This document shows, piece after piece, positions 41,791 to 51,209 of a DNA stretch of 64,000 bases. The notes under the pieces are model-generated. The model saw only the letters and a list, made by a program, of their open reading frames with translations, ran no database searches and was not told where the DNA came from. Every line of letters starts with the position of its first letter. Position 1 is the stretch's first letter. Where the stretch lies: contig OX155963.1 of NCBI GenBank assembly GCA_944548615.1, forward strand, positions 20,020,261 to 20,084,260, read 5' to 3'. The stretch comes from Micropterix aruncella. Lineage: Eukaryota; Arthropoda; Insecta; Lepidoptera; Micropterigidae. Made by a program: the position numbers and the translations under genes.

Positions 41791-43550
41791 TTCAATCTCG
41801 AAATATTGCAGTTAGAGACTTGAAATTCGGTACTCTGTTGCCTTTGACCGAAATCACGGACGTAAATATAATTTAAAGTTCGCTATATTTAAGAAAATAC
41901 TACATCATTTTTGGAAATGCACCATTTTAATACCACGGAAAAGAGCTTCCGTTGGCGCGGGGGAGGTTAAGGGGGGGGGGCGGCGAGTAGCTTGTCTTCT
42001 TGCCGGGAAAGTTTTGGGGTGACAACCGATTTTTCAATTTCGTGTATTTTGCAGTGGTAACGGATTTTCCAGAACGCGTAGCAATGGCATTTATTCGTTT
42101 AAAAAAAAACGAATACAGTAAATTTAAAAAAGATTGAGGTTTAATATGTAGTAATTAGTTATAGAAATACTGACGTACAATGTAATAAAATATTTTTAAA
42201 AATCTATTGTCACCCTACTTCAAAAGTAATAGTAAAAAGTTTTTTTATTTTTATTTTTTTTTCTTTCACTTTTAACATTTTTTACTGTCACAATTCAAAC
42301 AACTGATTAATATGTTTTGACACAGTAATATAGAATAGACTTTCATCTTAGTATCTATAGTAGTTTGGTAAATATTTGCTAAAAGATTATTGTGGCAGTT
42401 AAGTAAAAGATAACTAGACAGTTTTTTTTTCAAAATACTTTATAAAATATTTAAAAACTGTTTAACAAATTTTCGAAAACATTTATTGAATATTAATTTA
42501 TGTTTTATTTCATCAGTTTATTTATTTAATCAGCAATTTACTTTAACTTGTATTATTTATGAACGATTTTTTATCACTGGGATAAGCCGCGCGCTCCAAG
42601 TCATTATAGCTATGAAATGGTTAAGTTAACTAAAAGAATACAGATAATCTACAATAGGTGATCGTTTGATATGTTACTATTTAAAAAGTATTATTAGAAC
42701 CCTACGAATGAAAAAAAAAACTAATATTTTTTTACTTTTTTCGATGGATCCTACTTTACAGGTAAAGATTGAAAAAATACGTATTCGTTTTTCACATTTA
42801 TTATTTTTATAGTCCTTATTTAACCAGTTGTATAAAATGTTTGGCAAAGTAGTGTAAATCAGATTATCATTTTTATATTGATAGTAGTGTCGTTAATAAT
42901 CGCTGAAAAGAAACATTTTTCTTATCAAATTACATTCCAAAACCCTATAAATCTAAACCGAAGGAAAATCGACCTACAGATAATAACTTTTTTCGATGGA
43001 TTTTGACGCAGTTTATGGCGATTTGACTTAGTTATGACGTAGTCATTTTGGGACAGAACATAATGTATAAAGATCTGGTATTCAATACAAATTGCAAGCA
43101 AAAAGCAATGTCCAGGAAACGAGACAGCGTTGCTGGGAGAGAGTGTAATAGCAATGCTGAGATTGGCAATACAGATTTCGTATTTTATTTGGATAACCGT
43201 TACACCGACGTAGTGATTAACGTTAACAGGGTTAGTAACTGACTATAAAAATACTACATATAAAAACCTATTATTAAATTATATTTTAATCGATTTCTTA
43301 TTCGAAAGAATTTTGCACACTGTGCGACTTGTGGCGCTGTCGCCGCTCTTTACTCTGCTTGGCTGCCACAGCGGCGTGGGAACGGCCAACTTTCACCAAC
43401 TTTGGCCCCAACTTTGCCTGAGGAGAGATCAGCAAACAGCAACCGAGTCGACACGTACCTAGATGTAACCATTCGAGTTTGATACACGAACGGATTTTTC
43501 TTTTTCAGCCGCCGTATCCGATATCGAACATAGGCGTCTATGAATGGCAG
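41791..43550. other. No gene recognised; low-complexity AT-rich DNA
   Basis: A G run at 41,968-41,980. From 42,040 to 43,050 it is AT-rich with many homopolymers. The word TTTTTTCGATGGAT occurs at about 42,735 and 42,989 on the plus strand, each after ACTAATATTT- or CAGATAATAAC-like text, a weak direct repeat about 250 bp apart. Frames at 43,048 and 43,350 lack features. Confidence 0.4.
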
Positions 43551-43554
43551 TTGG

Positions 43555-44245
43555 GCGGTGTCGACTACAAAGAACGAACCCGTCACCCCAGGCTAGTATA
43601 ATGATGTGATCGTTCTTTCAGCCGTGAGATGGGCGTAGAAGACTTTAGGACGTTACAAACCTATGAACCAGCAATTCCACGAGCCGTTTAGAGGCCAACG
43701 ACTTACGGCGAGGCACCGGGAAAGGTACCAAGCGGGCAACCCAGTTTTGGAAGGATATCTCCGTCTGGACTTAACCTTCAGGATACCTCCAACCTCCCGA
43801 CTGGTCACGGGTCCAAAGTAATTTGCGCGACCTCTACCTGTCGCATGTTTAACGGTGATTCAGTTTGAATCTCTTGCGGACCAAAGGCATCTTTTCCCCG
43901 GCTCTGAATTCAGGATCAGGTAGCCTAATGGTAATTTCAAGAGTAGTTGACGACAGGTCAACATCCACCCCCCGCTGCTTAGAAGACAGTGTATTTCCAT
44001 TTCCATAATCACAACCAATTGGCATCGACGAACGGTGCGCAAACCATCCAGTACTACCAGGAGGCAATTCTCAGGAGAAACCAATCCACCAACCGTGAGG
44101 CCTGAGACGCGAGAGTTTTACCCGGGGTAGCCTTCCACACGAGGAGGCTTCTGAATAGGAGTTGAATCGTGAGTTGAGCCGATCCGAGAACAAAATTATG
44201 GCTCAAGCCACACGAAACCATCCGCTATCATCTCTTCCTGGCTGA
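43555..44245 (+). repeat. 0.9-kb repeat family C, copy 4
   Basis: GGTGTCGACTACAAAGAACG, ACCCGTCACCCCAGGCTAG, GTTTAGAGGCCAACGACTTA, GGATATCTCCGTCTGGACTT, CCTCCAACCTCCCGACTGG, CGACCTCTACCTGTCGC, GTTGACGACAGGTCAACATC, AGGCAATTCTCAGGAGAAAC, AGGCTTCTGAATAGGAGTTG and GGCTCAAGCCACACGAAACC. It covers almost the whole unit. The two overlapping minus-strand frames of 72 and 74 codons are not shared with other copies. Confidence 0.8.
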
Positions 44246-45740
44246 TAGAATGCCATATTTATGCATCTTGAGTTCGCCACCATCGTGTAACTAGGAAACA
44301 TCGTGGTGGTTTGATTTGCCTTCCACGTCGCCGTTGGAAAGCTGCGCCGTTGATTCCATTGCGCCGCTTCATATCGTGTGTAGAACTGAAGACCGCTCTT
44401 AACATTTCGCTTCTAGTTAGTATTGAAAAACCAGCTATCAATTCCCAAAAATGGTTTTCCAGACAGGGGAAATCGCCCTTAGGTCAGGTTTCTACAACCA
44501 TCGGTAAAGTGGAAGTAAAAATCGTTACTTCACTTTAACATTACCTCTAAGTGTATATTTACGGCAAAGCTACGTTTTTCTACTTTAATTTCGGCAAAAC
44601 TAAAGCTAACAGAGTTTCTATTGTTCAGATACGATGTTTCCTTAGATATGTCATTTCTAGGCATAGCCACAGTATACTGAGTTAGAACAGTAAGCGCACT
44701 CTTGAGTGGCAAGGCGTTGCGGGGATAGGGTGCGAGAGAAGTGAGCAGAGCGATACGCTACGGAAAACGCTTGTGGTGGGCGTTACGCGGGAGGAGAGGT
44801 TGTTAAATTTCTCGAACGTTTGAATATCTGCGTCGGCGGAGTGGCTGCATTATGTCGACGCACTTGCCCGTTTGCTTCTGCGAATTTCGTTCGACGGCAC
44901 CATAGTCGTTAATTGTATTACGATTTGTGGTAGCCCTTAGGAGTCGTGACGTCGCTGGCTTCATTTAATCTGTTCTAAGAATACCTACTATCTGTATACT
45001 ATGGCATAGCGGACGGTTTTTTTTCAAAGGTTTCGAAGTTTTATGCCTACTCATGTACCTGTCGACTACCTAGCGCAACTGCACGGCCTCTGCGTCGCCT
45101 ATGACAAATCAGCTAGTGCAGTGCGTCTTTTTGCGGGTTATATTTTTTTGGCGTATTTTCGAGTCGATTATCCTAAATTGCATTGCTTTTGCAAAAATTT
45201 TAATTTATGCAAATAAAAATGAAGGCTCTGAATTGTCTGGTCATGTCTTTCGACATTCTAAACCGAAATTCAAAATCTGCGACTCTCCATCCCTGAATAT
45301 ATATTTTTTCTCTTTTTAATTGCCAAATAATACTCGAAAATGAGGACATATTCGTCAGATCGATGACGTCGAATAGTAAACTGCTAGCATAGTTAATCGC
45401 AAAGTGTGTCAAAGTTGCAAGCCGACAAAAAATACAGCTCGAACACAGCCACGAAATTACGAAAGAAATGCAACGAACTGTTAGACAAAACAGTTGATAA
45501 CAGGCGGTCATGACACATAACATTTTACCTTACTTGTATGGGCCATCTAGCGGTAATAACAGTTACATGTAAAGTAAACGTTGAAAACACGTGGAGACAC
45601 AGATTTCTGACAATTTAACGCTTACTTTTACTTTGACCCTTACTTTTGCTTTAACCGAGAGACCGGCCCTTGGTGAGTGAATGCCATTATGATATCCCGT
45701 TGCGTATACATACGTATATGTACGTGTATGTCAGAGTATC
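44246..45740. other. No gene recognised
   Basis: 44,505-44,540 contains a near-inverted pair GTAAAGTGGAAGTAA and TTACTTCACTTTAAC. 44,690-44,960 is GC-richer and unique-looking (GCGTCGGCGGAGTGG, CGTTCGACGGCACC). The longest minus-strand frame (45,200-45,523) has no domain. No repeats recognised. Confidence 0.35.
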
Positions 45741-45789
45741 TGAGATACACTAATTATACCCACAAGAACCTTCAGTGGATTGAATATCG

Positions 45790-46390
45790 CCAAAACATTG
45801 CGTCGAGAGCGACGAAACCCGCGTATTCACATCTATTTTATAATAATTACAGAGTAACTGCCCTGCAATACGTCGTGATGTCCTGGATGATGCAGAACGC
45901 CTAAAGGTGATAGATGATCCAAGACACTCACTGCACGGACAAGAACCACAGCACAATCGCCTCATATCGCGAAATTCGTTCATGAGCCGAACACAACCAC
46001 TCCATGGCAGCCAATCATCGAATCGCATAACTCAATGGAGGGCTTCACTTGGTGAGGCTGTTAAGGAACAGATAGCACCGGGGTCTCATCTCCCGTATAC
46101 CACTTGGCGCAGTCTCAACAGACTGAGGGTGGGTGTGACAAGATGCCGGGCTAATCTCGTTCGCTGGGGCTACACAGAGAACCCGATATGGATATGTGGA
46201 GCGCTGCAGGATGAAAACCACCTCCAATCCTGCCAAAACTGCCATCACACACCAGGGCCATCATCCATCACACACCAGGGCCTACATAAGGCAAACGATA
46301 AGGCCATCCAGGCCGCATAGTTTTGTAGAGACGTGTCCTAAATTGGCCCGGACACGTTAACGAACGAACAACTTTAACAACGAGTAACTT
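45790..46390 (+). mobile_element. Non-LTR retrotransposon 3' fragment (zinc-knuckle tail)
   Basis: A plus-strand frame ending at 46,320 can be read from about 45,860: IRRDVLDDAERLKVIDDPRH, then TTWRSLNRLRVGVTRCRANL, VRWGYTENPIWICGALQDEN and HLQSCQNC. The W..LNRLR.G..R...NL..WGY...C.CG....HL..C pattern is the C-terminal cysteine-histidine tail of Jockey-like insect retrotransposon proteins. A short duplication ACACACCAGGGCC (46,244 and 46,269) follows. The polymerase part is absent. A poly(A) or oligomeric tail is not obvious. Confidence 0.7.
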
Positions 46391-46699
46391 TATATCATAT
46401 CTTACCAATAGCTAAATTAGGCTCGTAATCACATCCTTAAGGTCGAAGAACTCACCTGGAACAATAAGATATGCTTTTGTTAATATTACATTGCGAAACC
46501 CACAACAAATAGATAACAGTCATGGTGGTGTCGTAAAACGCATTTCGTGAGTTGTAAAAGTTACAGATTTGGATCCATAGGAGGATAATCATTGTCTAAA
46601 ATATATGAATAACGAGGAGAAGAACCATATGCAAAGTAGAATGCAGTAGTGTGCGAAATAATATTAACAATCATTTTAAAAATTTAATTTAGTGGCTAT

Positions 46700-46768
46700 T
46701 ATACATTTAATTATATATAGGTACATACACTACGTTTGTACATACTTAACATAAACCTATTTAAACAT
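46700..46768. repeat. ACATAAACCTATTT minisatellite, left of the LTR element
   Basis: AGGTACATACACTACGTTTG, TACATACTTAACATAAACCT and ATTTAAACAT lead into the LTR. The same unit continues to the right of the element at 56,707, showing the element sits inside a minisatellite. Confidence 0.75.
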
Positions 46769-47002
46769 TGTGACGAACTACTCGTCACGAGAATTTACCT
46801 CTTTAAAATATATTAATAAAACTCTCATATAATTCACTTTACACTTCGCCACAATCTAATCGGCACATAAACAAATTATCTCGACTTCCAACCGTTGCCG
46901 TAATCGCATCATGCGATACAACAACGCACACCCCTAGTCGGATTCGGCGGCAAAAGTTGCCAGACGAATAAATTAAAAACCCGACCGGATCGAGCGTCCC
47001 AC

Positions 47003-47008
47003 TATATA
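47003..47008 (+). promoter_or_regulatory. TATA box of the left LTR
   Basis: ACTATATACC about 235 bases from the LTR start, with GC-rich sequence on both sides. It is the only good TATA in the first 500 bases. It would place the U3/R border near 47,030-47,040. The same sequence is at 55,234-55,239. Confidence 0.6.
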
Positions 47009-47052
47009 CCCTCTCTTAGTTTTGAACCGCCGAACGCAGCGGAAGTGCCCGT

Positions 47053-47082
47053 GGCCGCTGGGGGTCAAACCCCTCAGCGGTC
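47053..47082 (+). other. Leader hairpin in R
   Basis: CCGCTGGGGG and CCCCTCAGCGG pair around a TCAAA loop with one bulged base. If transcription starts just after the TATA box, this stem lies within the first 50 bases of the RNA at both ends. A role in strand transfer, packaging or translation control is possible but only inferred. Confidence 0.6.
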
Positions 47083-47783
47083 CACATTTTATTCGAAAGC
47101 CGAGCCGCAGTGACACGTTTTAAAGTGCATCTGGAATCCAATAGTTTCACCAAGCGATATCAGTGCGCAATCCCGCAGTCAGCCGCAACGAACCCCAGCC
47201 TCCGAGGGACCTACCTTCCATATCAGGCGAGTTTCTAGGGTTCACGTTTTTCTGACTCCCCAAACTTTAAAACCCCAGAGTTCAGCTAATAACTGTTATA
47301 TTTCATATCAAAGAATTTAATCAATCGAACCTAGTGCAAGAGCGCTCTCTATAGTTCGCCTCAGGGCATTTTTCCCGTTTAATCGTCAATCGACACACTT
47401 TTCAACCTACCCAAGCGCGAGAGAGAGTCCAAGGTTTCAGCGCGTAAATCCCGTGAAGCCGTGGGACGATCCAGAGGACGCCCCCATAGTAGTCGGCGGC
47501 GTCCAGACCGACGTAACGCGAGGCCCCGCGCGCCGCGGTTGTTGAAGGTTCCCCCCTTTTTAGAAGTTCCCTTGCATAAACAATATGAAAGCGTATCGAT
47601 AGAGATGTTCCCAGAATTCCTTCCGAAATTCCCATAATACCCGTAAGCACCTACCTACCGTGAGTTTAGCGACCTACCTACCGTGACTTTCCACGCACGC
47701 TCCGGCGATTCCTCCGCTCCGAAGGGCTTGCAAGGGCACTAAAGGTCCTCCCGAATATACATTTAATATACTTAAATCAGAGA

Positions 47784-47815
47784 AATAAAACATCTGTAAT
47801 TTTATGAGTAATAAA
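47784..47815 (+). terminator. Polyadenylation signals of the LTR
   Basis: AATAAA at 47,784-47,789 and again at 47,810-47,815, in the last half of the LTR. Copies in the right LTR at 56,015 and 56,041 would define the 3' end of the element's RNA. Confidence 0.6.
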
Positions 47816-48480
47816 TCTTGTATTATACTTCGGGTCTTTCTCTTTAAAAGGGTTAATCTCTCGTACACGGAGAGAAATTCTATTCTTGCTTATGATATAA
47901 ATGGTGCAAGCTCAGATTAGTAATATAAGAAAGTAACTGCTCCGAATCGGCGCGAAGTTCGCCGCTACACATCGACGCAGAAACCGCCGCGCAACGATCT
48001 GACAGCTCAGATCGCGCGTGACTTCACAGCGGTCGAATATCTATTTTATTTTCCAGATTCGGCGATAAGCCCACAGTAAGTACATATTATATCCCTATTT
48101 ATTACTCCTCCACTCTTCTTTCCCTAGTTTTCCCCCTTTCTCACAATAGAAGCAAGGCTGTCCTTCTCTTCCAGAAGCTCTCCTTTTCTCCGCGCAGGAT
48201 TCCTTGGGTTCACCACGACCCTTTCCACTGAGCTACCGCGGTCCCAAATCCTGTCGCGTATCCCCATCTGCGGCGTTCAAGGTCAGGCAGCGACCACGCC
48301 TGCTCTTTCTCGTAACGACCCGAATTCCCAATCATCCAAGATTTCCGTGGTGGCGCCCACATACACACATCATTAAAGCATTACACCTTCTTTTTTCCAC
48401 GGTAATCCTAAATTCCACGAAAGATATTTCCCCATGACCTAACAACAGGCTTTTCCTTAATCGGGTAACGTTACAGAAAT

Positions 48481-48498
48481 TGGCGCCCGACGTTGGGC
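48481..48498 (+). promoter_or_regulatory. Primer-binding site, tRNA-Lys(CUU)-like
   Basis: TGGCGCCCGACGTTGGGC, five bases after the left LTR. From knowledge of insect tRNAs, the 3' end of tRNA-Lys(CUU) ends CCCCACGTTGGGCG plus CCA, whose complement is TGGCGCCCAACGTGGGGC. The site differs at two positions (9 and 14), one of which still allows a G-U pair. Minus-strand DNA synthesis would start here. Confidence 0.7.
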
Positions 48499-48499
48499 A

Positions 48500-48665
48500 T
48501 ATTCGTTACAAAGACGGCCCCTTGGTCGTTACAGAAATTTTGCAACTTTGTCATAACGTGGGGCATAATTTTTTCAAAACTCTATCTAAAATCTTTTTAA
48601 TTTTTTTCTTTTTCCCCACGCTGAACGTTACAGAATTTGGCTTCCAACGCGGGGTCTTACAATTC
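48500..48665 (+). repeat. Array of degenerate LTR-end plus primer-site copies
   Basis: After the primer site, the LTR end word CGTTACA recurs at 48,504, 48,528 and 48,625. The second is followed by GAAATTTTGCAACTTTG and ATAACGTGGGGCATAA; the third by GAATTTGGCTTCCAACGCGG and GGTCT. Each looks like a diverged LTR-end/primer-site junction. Confidence 0.65.
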
Positions 48666-49616
48666 TCAAAATACGGATACATCTTAAATAAAATATACAT
48701 TTTTCTTTTCTTATAATTCCCACTTTAATTCCAGAAATTGGGCCAAATTTTTTTTTTTACATACATATTAAACTGTACTATTTCAGTAAACAAAGTGATT
48801 CCCACCCAATCCCGCCCTAAAATACTCTTTTTATATTTTTTTCAAGGTCATCTTTATTATTATTTAATAGTATTATACAAATTTAATTCCTGATTTTTTC
48901 TGCTGTCTTTTTGATTATTTTATGAATTATTTTTTATTAGATCTCTTTTAATTAGATCTCCATAAAAACACGACATATTACACACGCAAGCGCGATTTTA
49001 AATATTTTTTTATTCAAAAATATCATTAAAGTAGTACTTGTTTACCAACCATTTTACAACATTCAATAATTTTGACCTACAATATAACCACCTTCCCACA
49101 GCCATCCATCACCCAAAACACTTCCTACACCTCTATCAAGCGGAAACCCTTGTCTCACGGCACAAAACCATATATAACACCCCCTAATTAATATAAAAAC
49201 TATAGAAAACGACAAAACATCTCACGGCAGCCATTAAGCCATTCGAGCTGTCAAAACAAACGTAGCAACATTTTCGTTCGCGCGGACAAAATACCACGCG
49301 ATTCACAAAATATACTGTCCCATATCAATATTCTCCATACATCGTTGTACGCAACAAATAAAAAAATACCACCCCATAAATGTACCACTTCTGGCTAAAA
49401 AAATACTACGCTCCGCAGCCTATTGGCTTGAACGATTTCAGATACAAAATCGAATAGACGTTCGATTTCATTTTAGCGCAGCCACTTCGTGCAAATTTTG
49501 CAACGAACTTTCGACATCTACATCGGAAAGAAGCAGTATAAAGGTACGTCCGCATCTGGTGCTTTGTTTTTCAGCTTTCTTTCTGTCAGCTTGCCCCGTC
49601 TTCATACTATTCCCTT

Positions 49617-50230
49617 GCATTCCTTCGTGACAGCTCATTGATACGCTCCGACGATACACGGACATCAAGAAATAAGGACCATCATACACCATCGCGATTA
49701 ATATTCTCAAACAAATATTTTATTTTCATAAAATAATATATACACAAGTATACAATAATAAATACAGCGATAACACACATAATACCACACACCTTTCGAA
49801 CATTTCTTCTTCTTCATCAGCACTATTTACTACTTAATATAGAATTCGAAACAAAATCAACGACACATAGAAATTCATTTTCTCTTTTTCAAATTATTAT
49901 TTTCCTTTTAACTCGCATCGTATTCGGTACTAGCCACTCGCATTTCTTTGTGACGAAGCAACTTCAACACGCTTCAATAACATACAAAAAATACTCTGCA
50001 TAAGGAAAATAAAGACCGTTACACACTATCACAAATAATATTTTCGAGCAAATATCTTCTTCTTCATAAAATATTAATTACACAAACTTACAACACTAAA
50101 TACAAGGATCACACACATAACATAGTACCCGCTTCGAATATTTCTTCTTCTTCTTCATCATTATTTAGCACTTATAAAATTCGAAACAACATCAACACAA
50201 TATAGGAATTTATTTTCTTCAAATAAATAT
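49617..50230 (+). repeat. Tandem duplication, period about 335 bp
   Basis: Two diverged units. Unit 1 has GCATTCCTTCGTGACAGC, AAATAAGGACCATCATACAC, CAAACAAATATTTTATTTTC, ATAACACACATAATACCACA, CGAACATTTCTTCTTCTTC and AGAATTCGAAACAAAATCAA. Unit 2 has GCATTTCTTTGTGACGAAGC, AAATAAAGACCGTTACACAC, CGAGCAAATATCTTCTTC, TCACACACATAACATAG, CGAATATTTCTTCTTCTTC and AAATTCGAAACAACATCAA. Confidence 0.75.
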
Positions 50231-50338
50231 TTATTTCTTTTATTTGTTTATTTTTCTTTTATCCACATTAGCTTTAATAACTAGTTTTCCTTCTTCTTCT
50301 TCTTTTCACACCACTTTCTAGAATTGTACAAGTAACAA

Positions 50339-50520
50339 CAACATAATAACTCTTCACTTTCTCAACTCATTTTCATTTGAATTATTCCGGCTTTTCTCTC
50401 ATTTTTATTATTTATTTTTTTAATTCAAAACATAATAGCACTTCACTTTACTAACTCACTTTCATTTAAGTTCTTTTTGGTTTTCTTTCATTTTTATTTT
50501 AATTCAAATTAATATTAACG
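50339..50520 (+). repeat. Tandem duplication, period about 93 bp
   Basis: ACATAATAACTCTTCACTTT, CTCAACTCATTTTCATTTGA and ATTCAA recur as ACATAATAGCACTTCACTTT, ACTAACTCACTTTCATTTAA and ATTCAA. AT-rich and coding-free. Confidence 0.65.
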
Positions 50521-50534
50521 GACACATTATCTTT

Positions 50535-50755
50535 TTCGCAACACACACACATATTTATACACACATCCACACAAGTCTGCCATCAAAATACACAGTATTC
50601 ATACAATTTTAAATCTTAATTTGTTAGCGATTACTACTTCAACACACACGTGCGCACACTTCCACATATTACCATACATAATTGCACACACCTACACTCA
50701 CTAGTACACACATTTACACACATACCTACACGCATACATTCACACACACGGTGTC
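50535..50755 (+). repeat. CA-rich degenerate simple sequence
   Basis: Repeated ACACAC and CACATA-type words (ACACACACACATATTTATAC, TGCGCACACTTCCACATA, ACACACATTTACACACATAC, CATTCACACACACGG). Almost no G on the plus strand. Confidence 0.7.
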
Positions 50756-51182
50756 ACAAGGGTTACATTCTTTAGCCGACGAAAGCGGTCGCGGCAGAGG
50801 AGTGCATCACGTAAAGGACCTTGCAAGGAACTAGTAGCTTAAAAGACAGACGCGCACGAAAGGCAGGAGAAGGGAGCTGAAGGGAAAATACCGGTGACGT
50901 TCCGAAGGAAGCTCTAACAGACGTATTAAAATCAAAAAACGAAAGGAAAAACAAGATGCTAAAAGGGTACATAAACTTAAAATAAACAAACTTCCCCCGC
51001 CGTGAGACAAACAAGCAAACAAATCCCTCAAAAATAGCTTAAACTAAATTCAATGAACCTACAATACGAAGTACCAAAAGGTCAAAAAAAAAATTAGTCG
51101 ACAAGTTAGGCATTTATACAAAAAAAAAAATACTTTCATATTTTATTTCATTATTTTTTTATTTTTTTTTATATAAAACCCC

Positions 51183-51209
51183 ATACCAGACGGCAGCGCC
51201 ATCTGGTAT
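51183..51209. other. Hairpin with CTCF-like core inside the LTR element
   Basis: ATACCAGACGGC and GCCATCTGGTAT pair around AGC with one mismatch. The minus strand reads CCAGATGGCGCTGC, close to the motif in the two tandem arrays at 13.5 and 32.5 kb. Confidence 0.6.

Larger units (their letters stand above)
46769..48475 (+). repeat. Left LTR (1,707 bp)
   Basis: Identical to the right LTR by eye except G at 47,734 versus A at 55,965. It begins with a terminal hairpin GTGACGA ACTAC TCGTCAC (46,770-46,788). A TATATA lies at 47,003-47,008, a GC-rich hairpin at about 47,053-47,082, and AATAAA at 47,784 and 47,810. The minus-strand open frames of 82 and 64 codons are identical between LTRs only because the LTRs are copies of each other, and they run antisense to transcription. 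Confidence 0.95.

Noticed and set aside
47402..47868. Minus-strand frames of 82 and 64 codons, identical at 55,633-56,099
   Set aside because: They are identical because the two LTRs are copies of one another. They run antisense to the element's transcript and show no domain.
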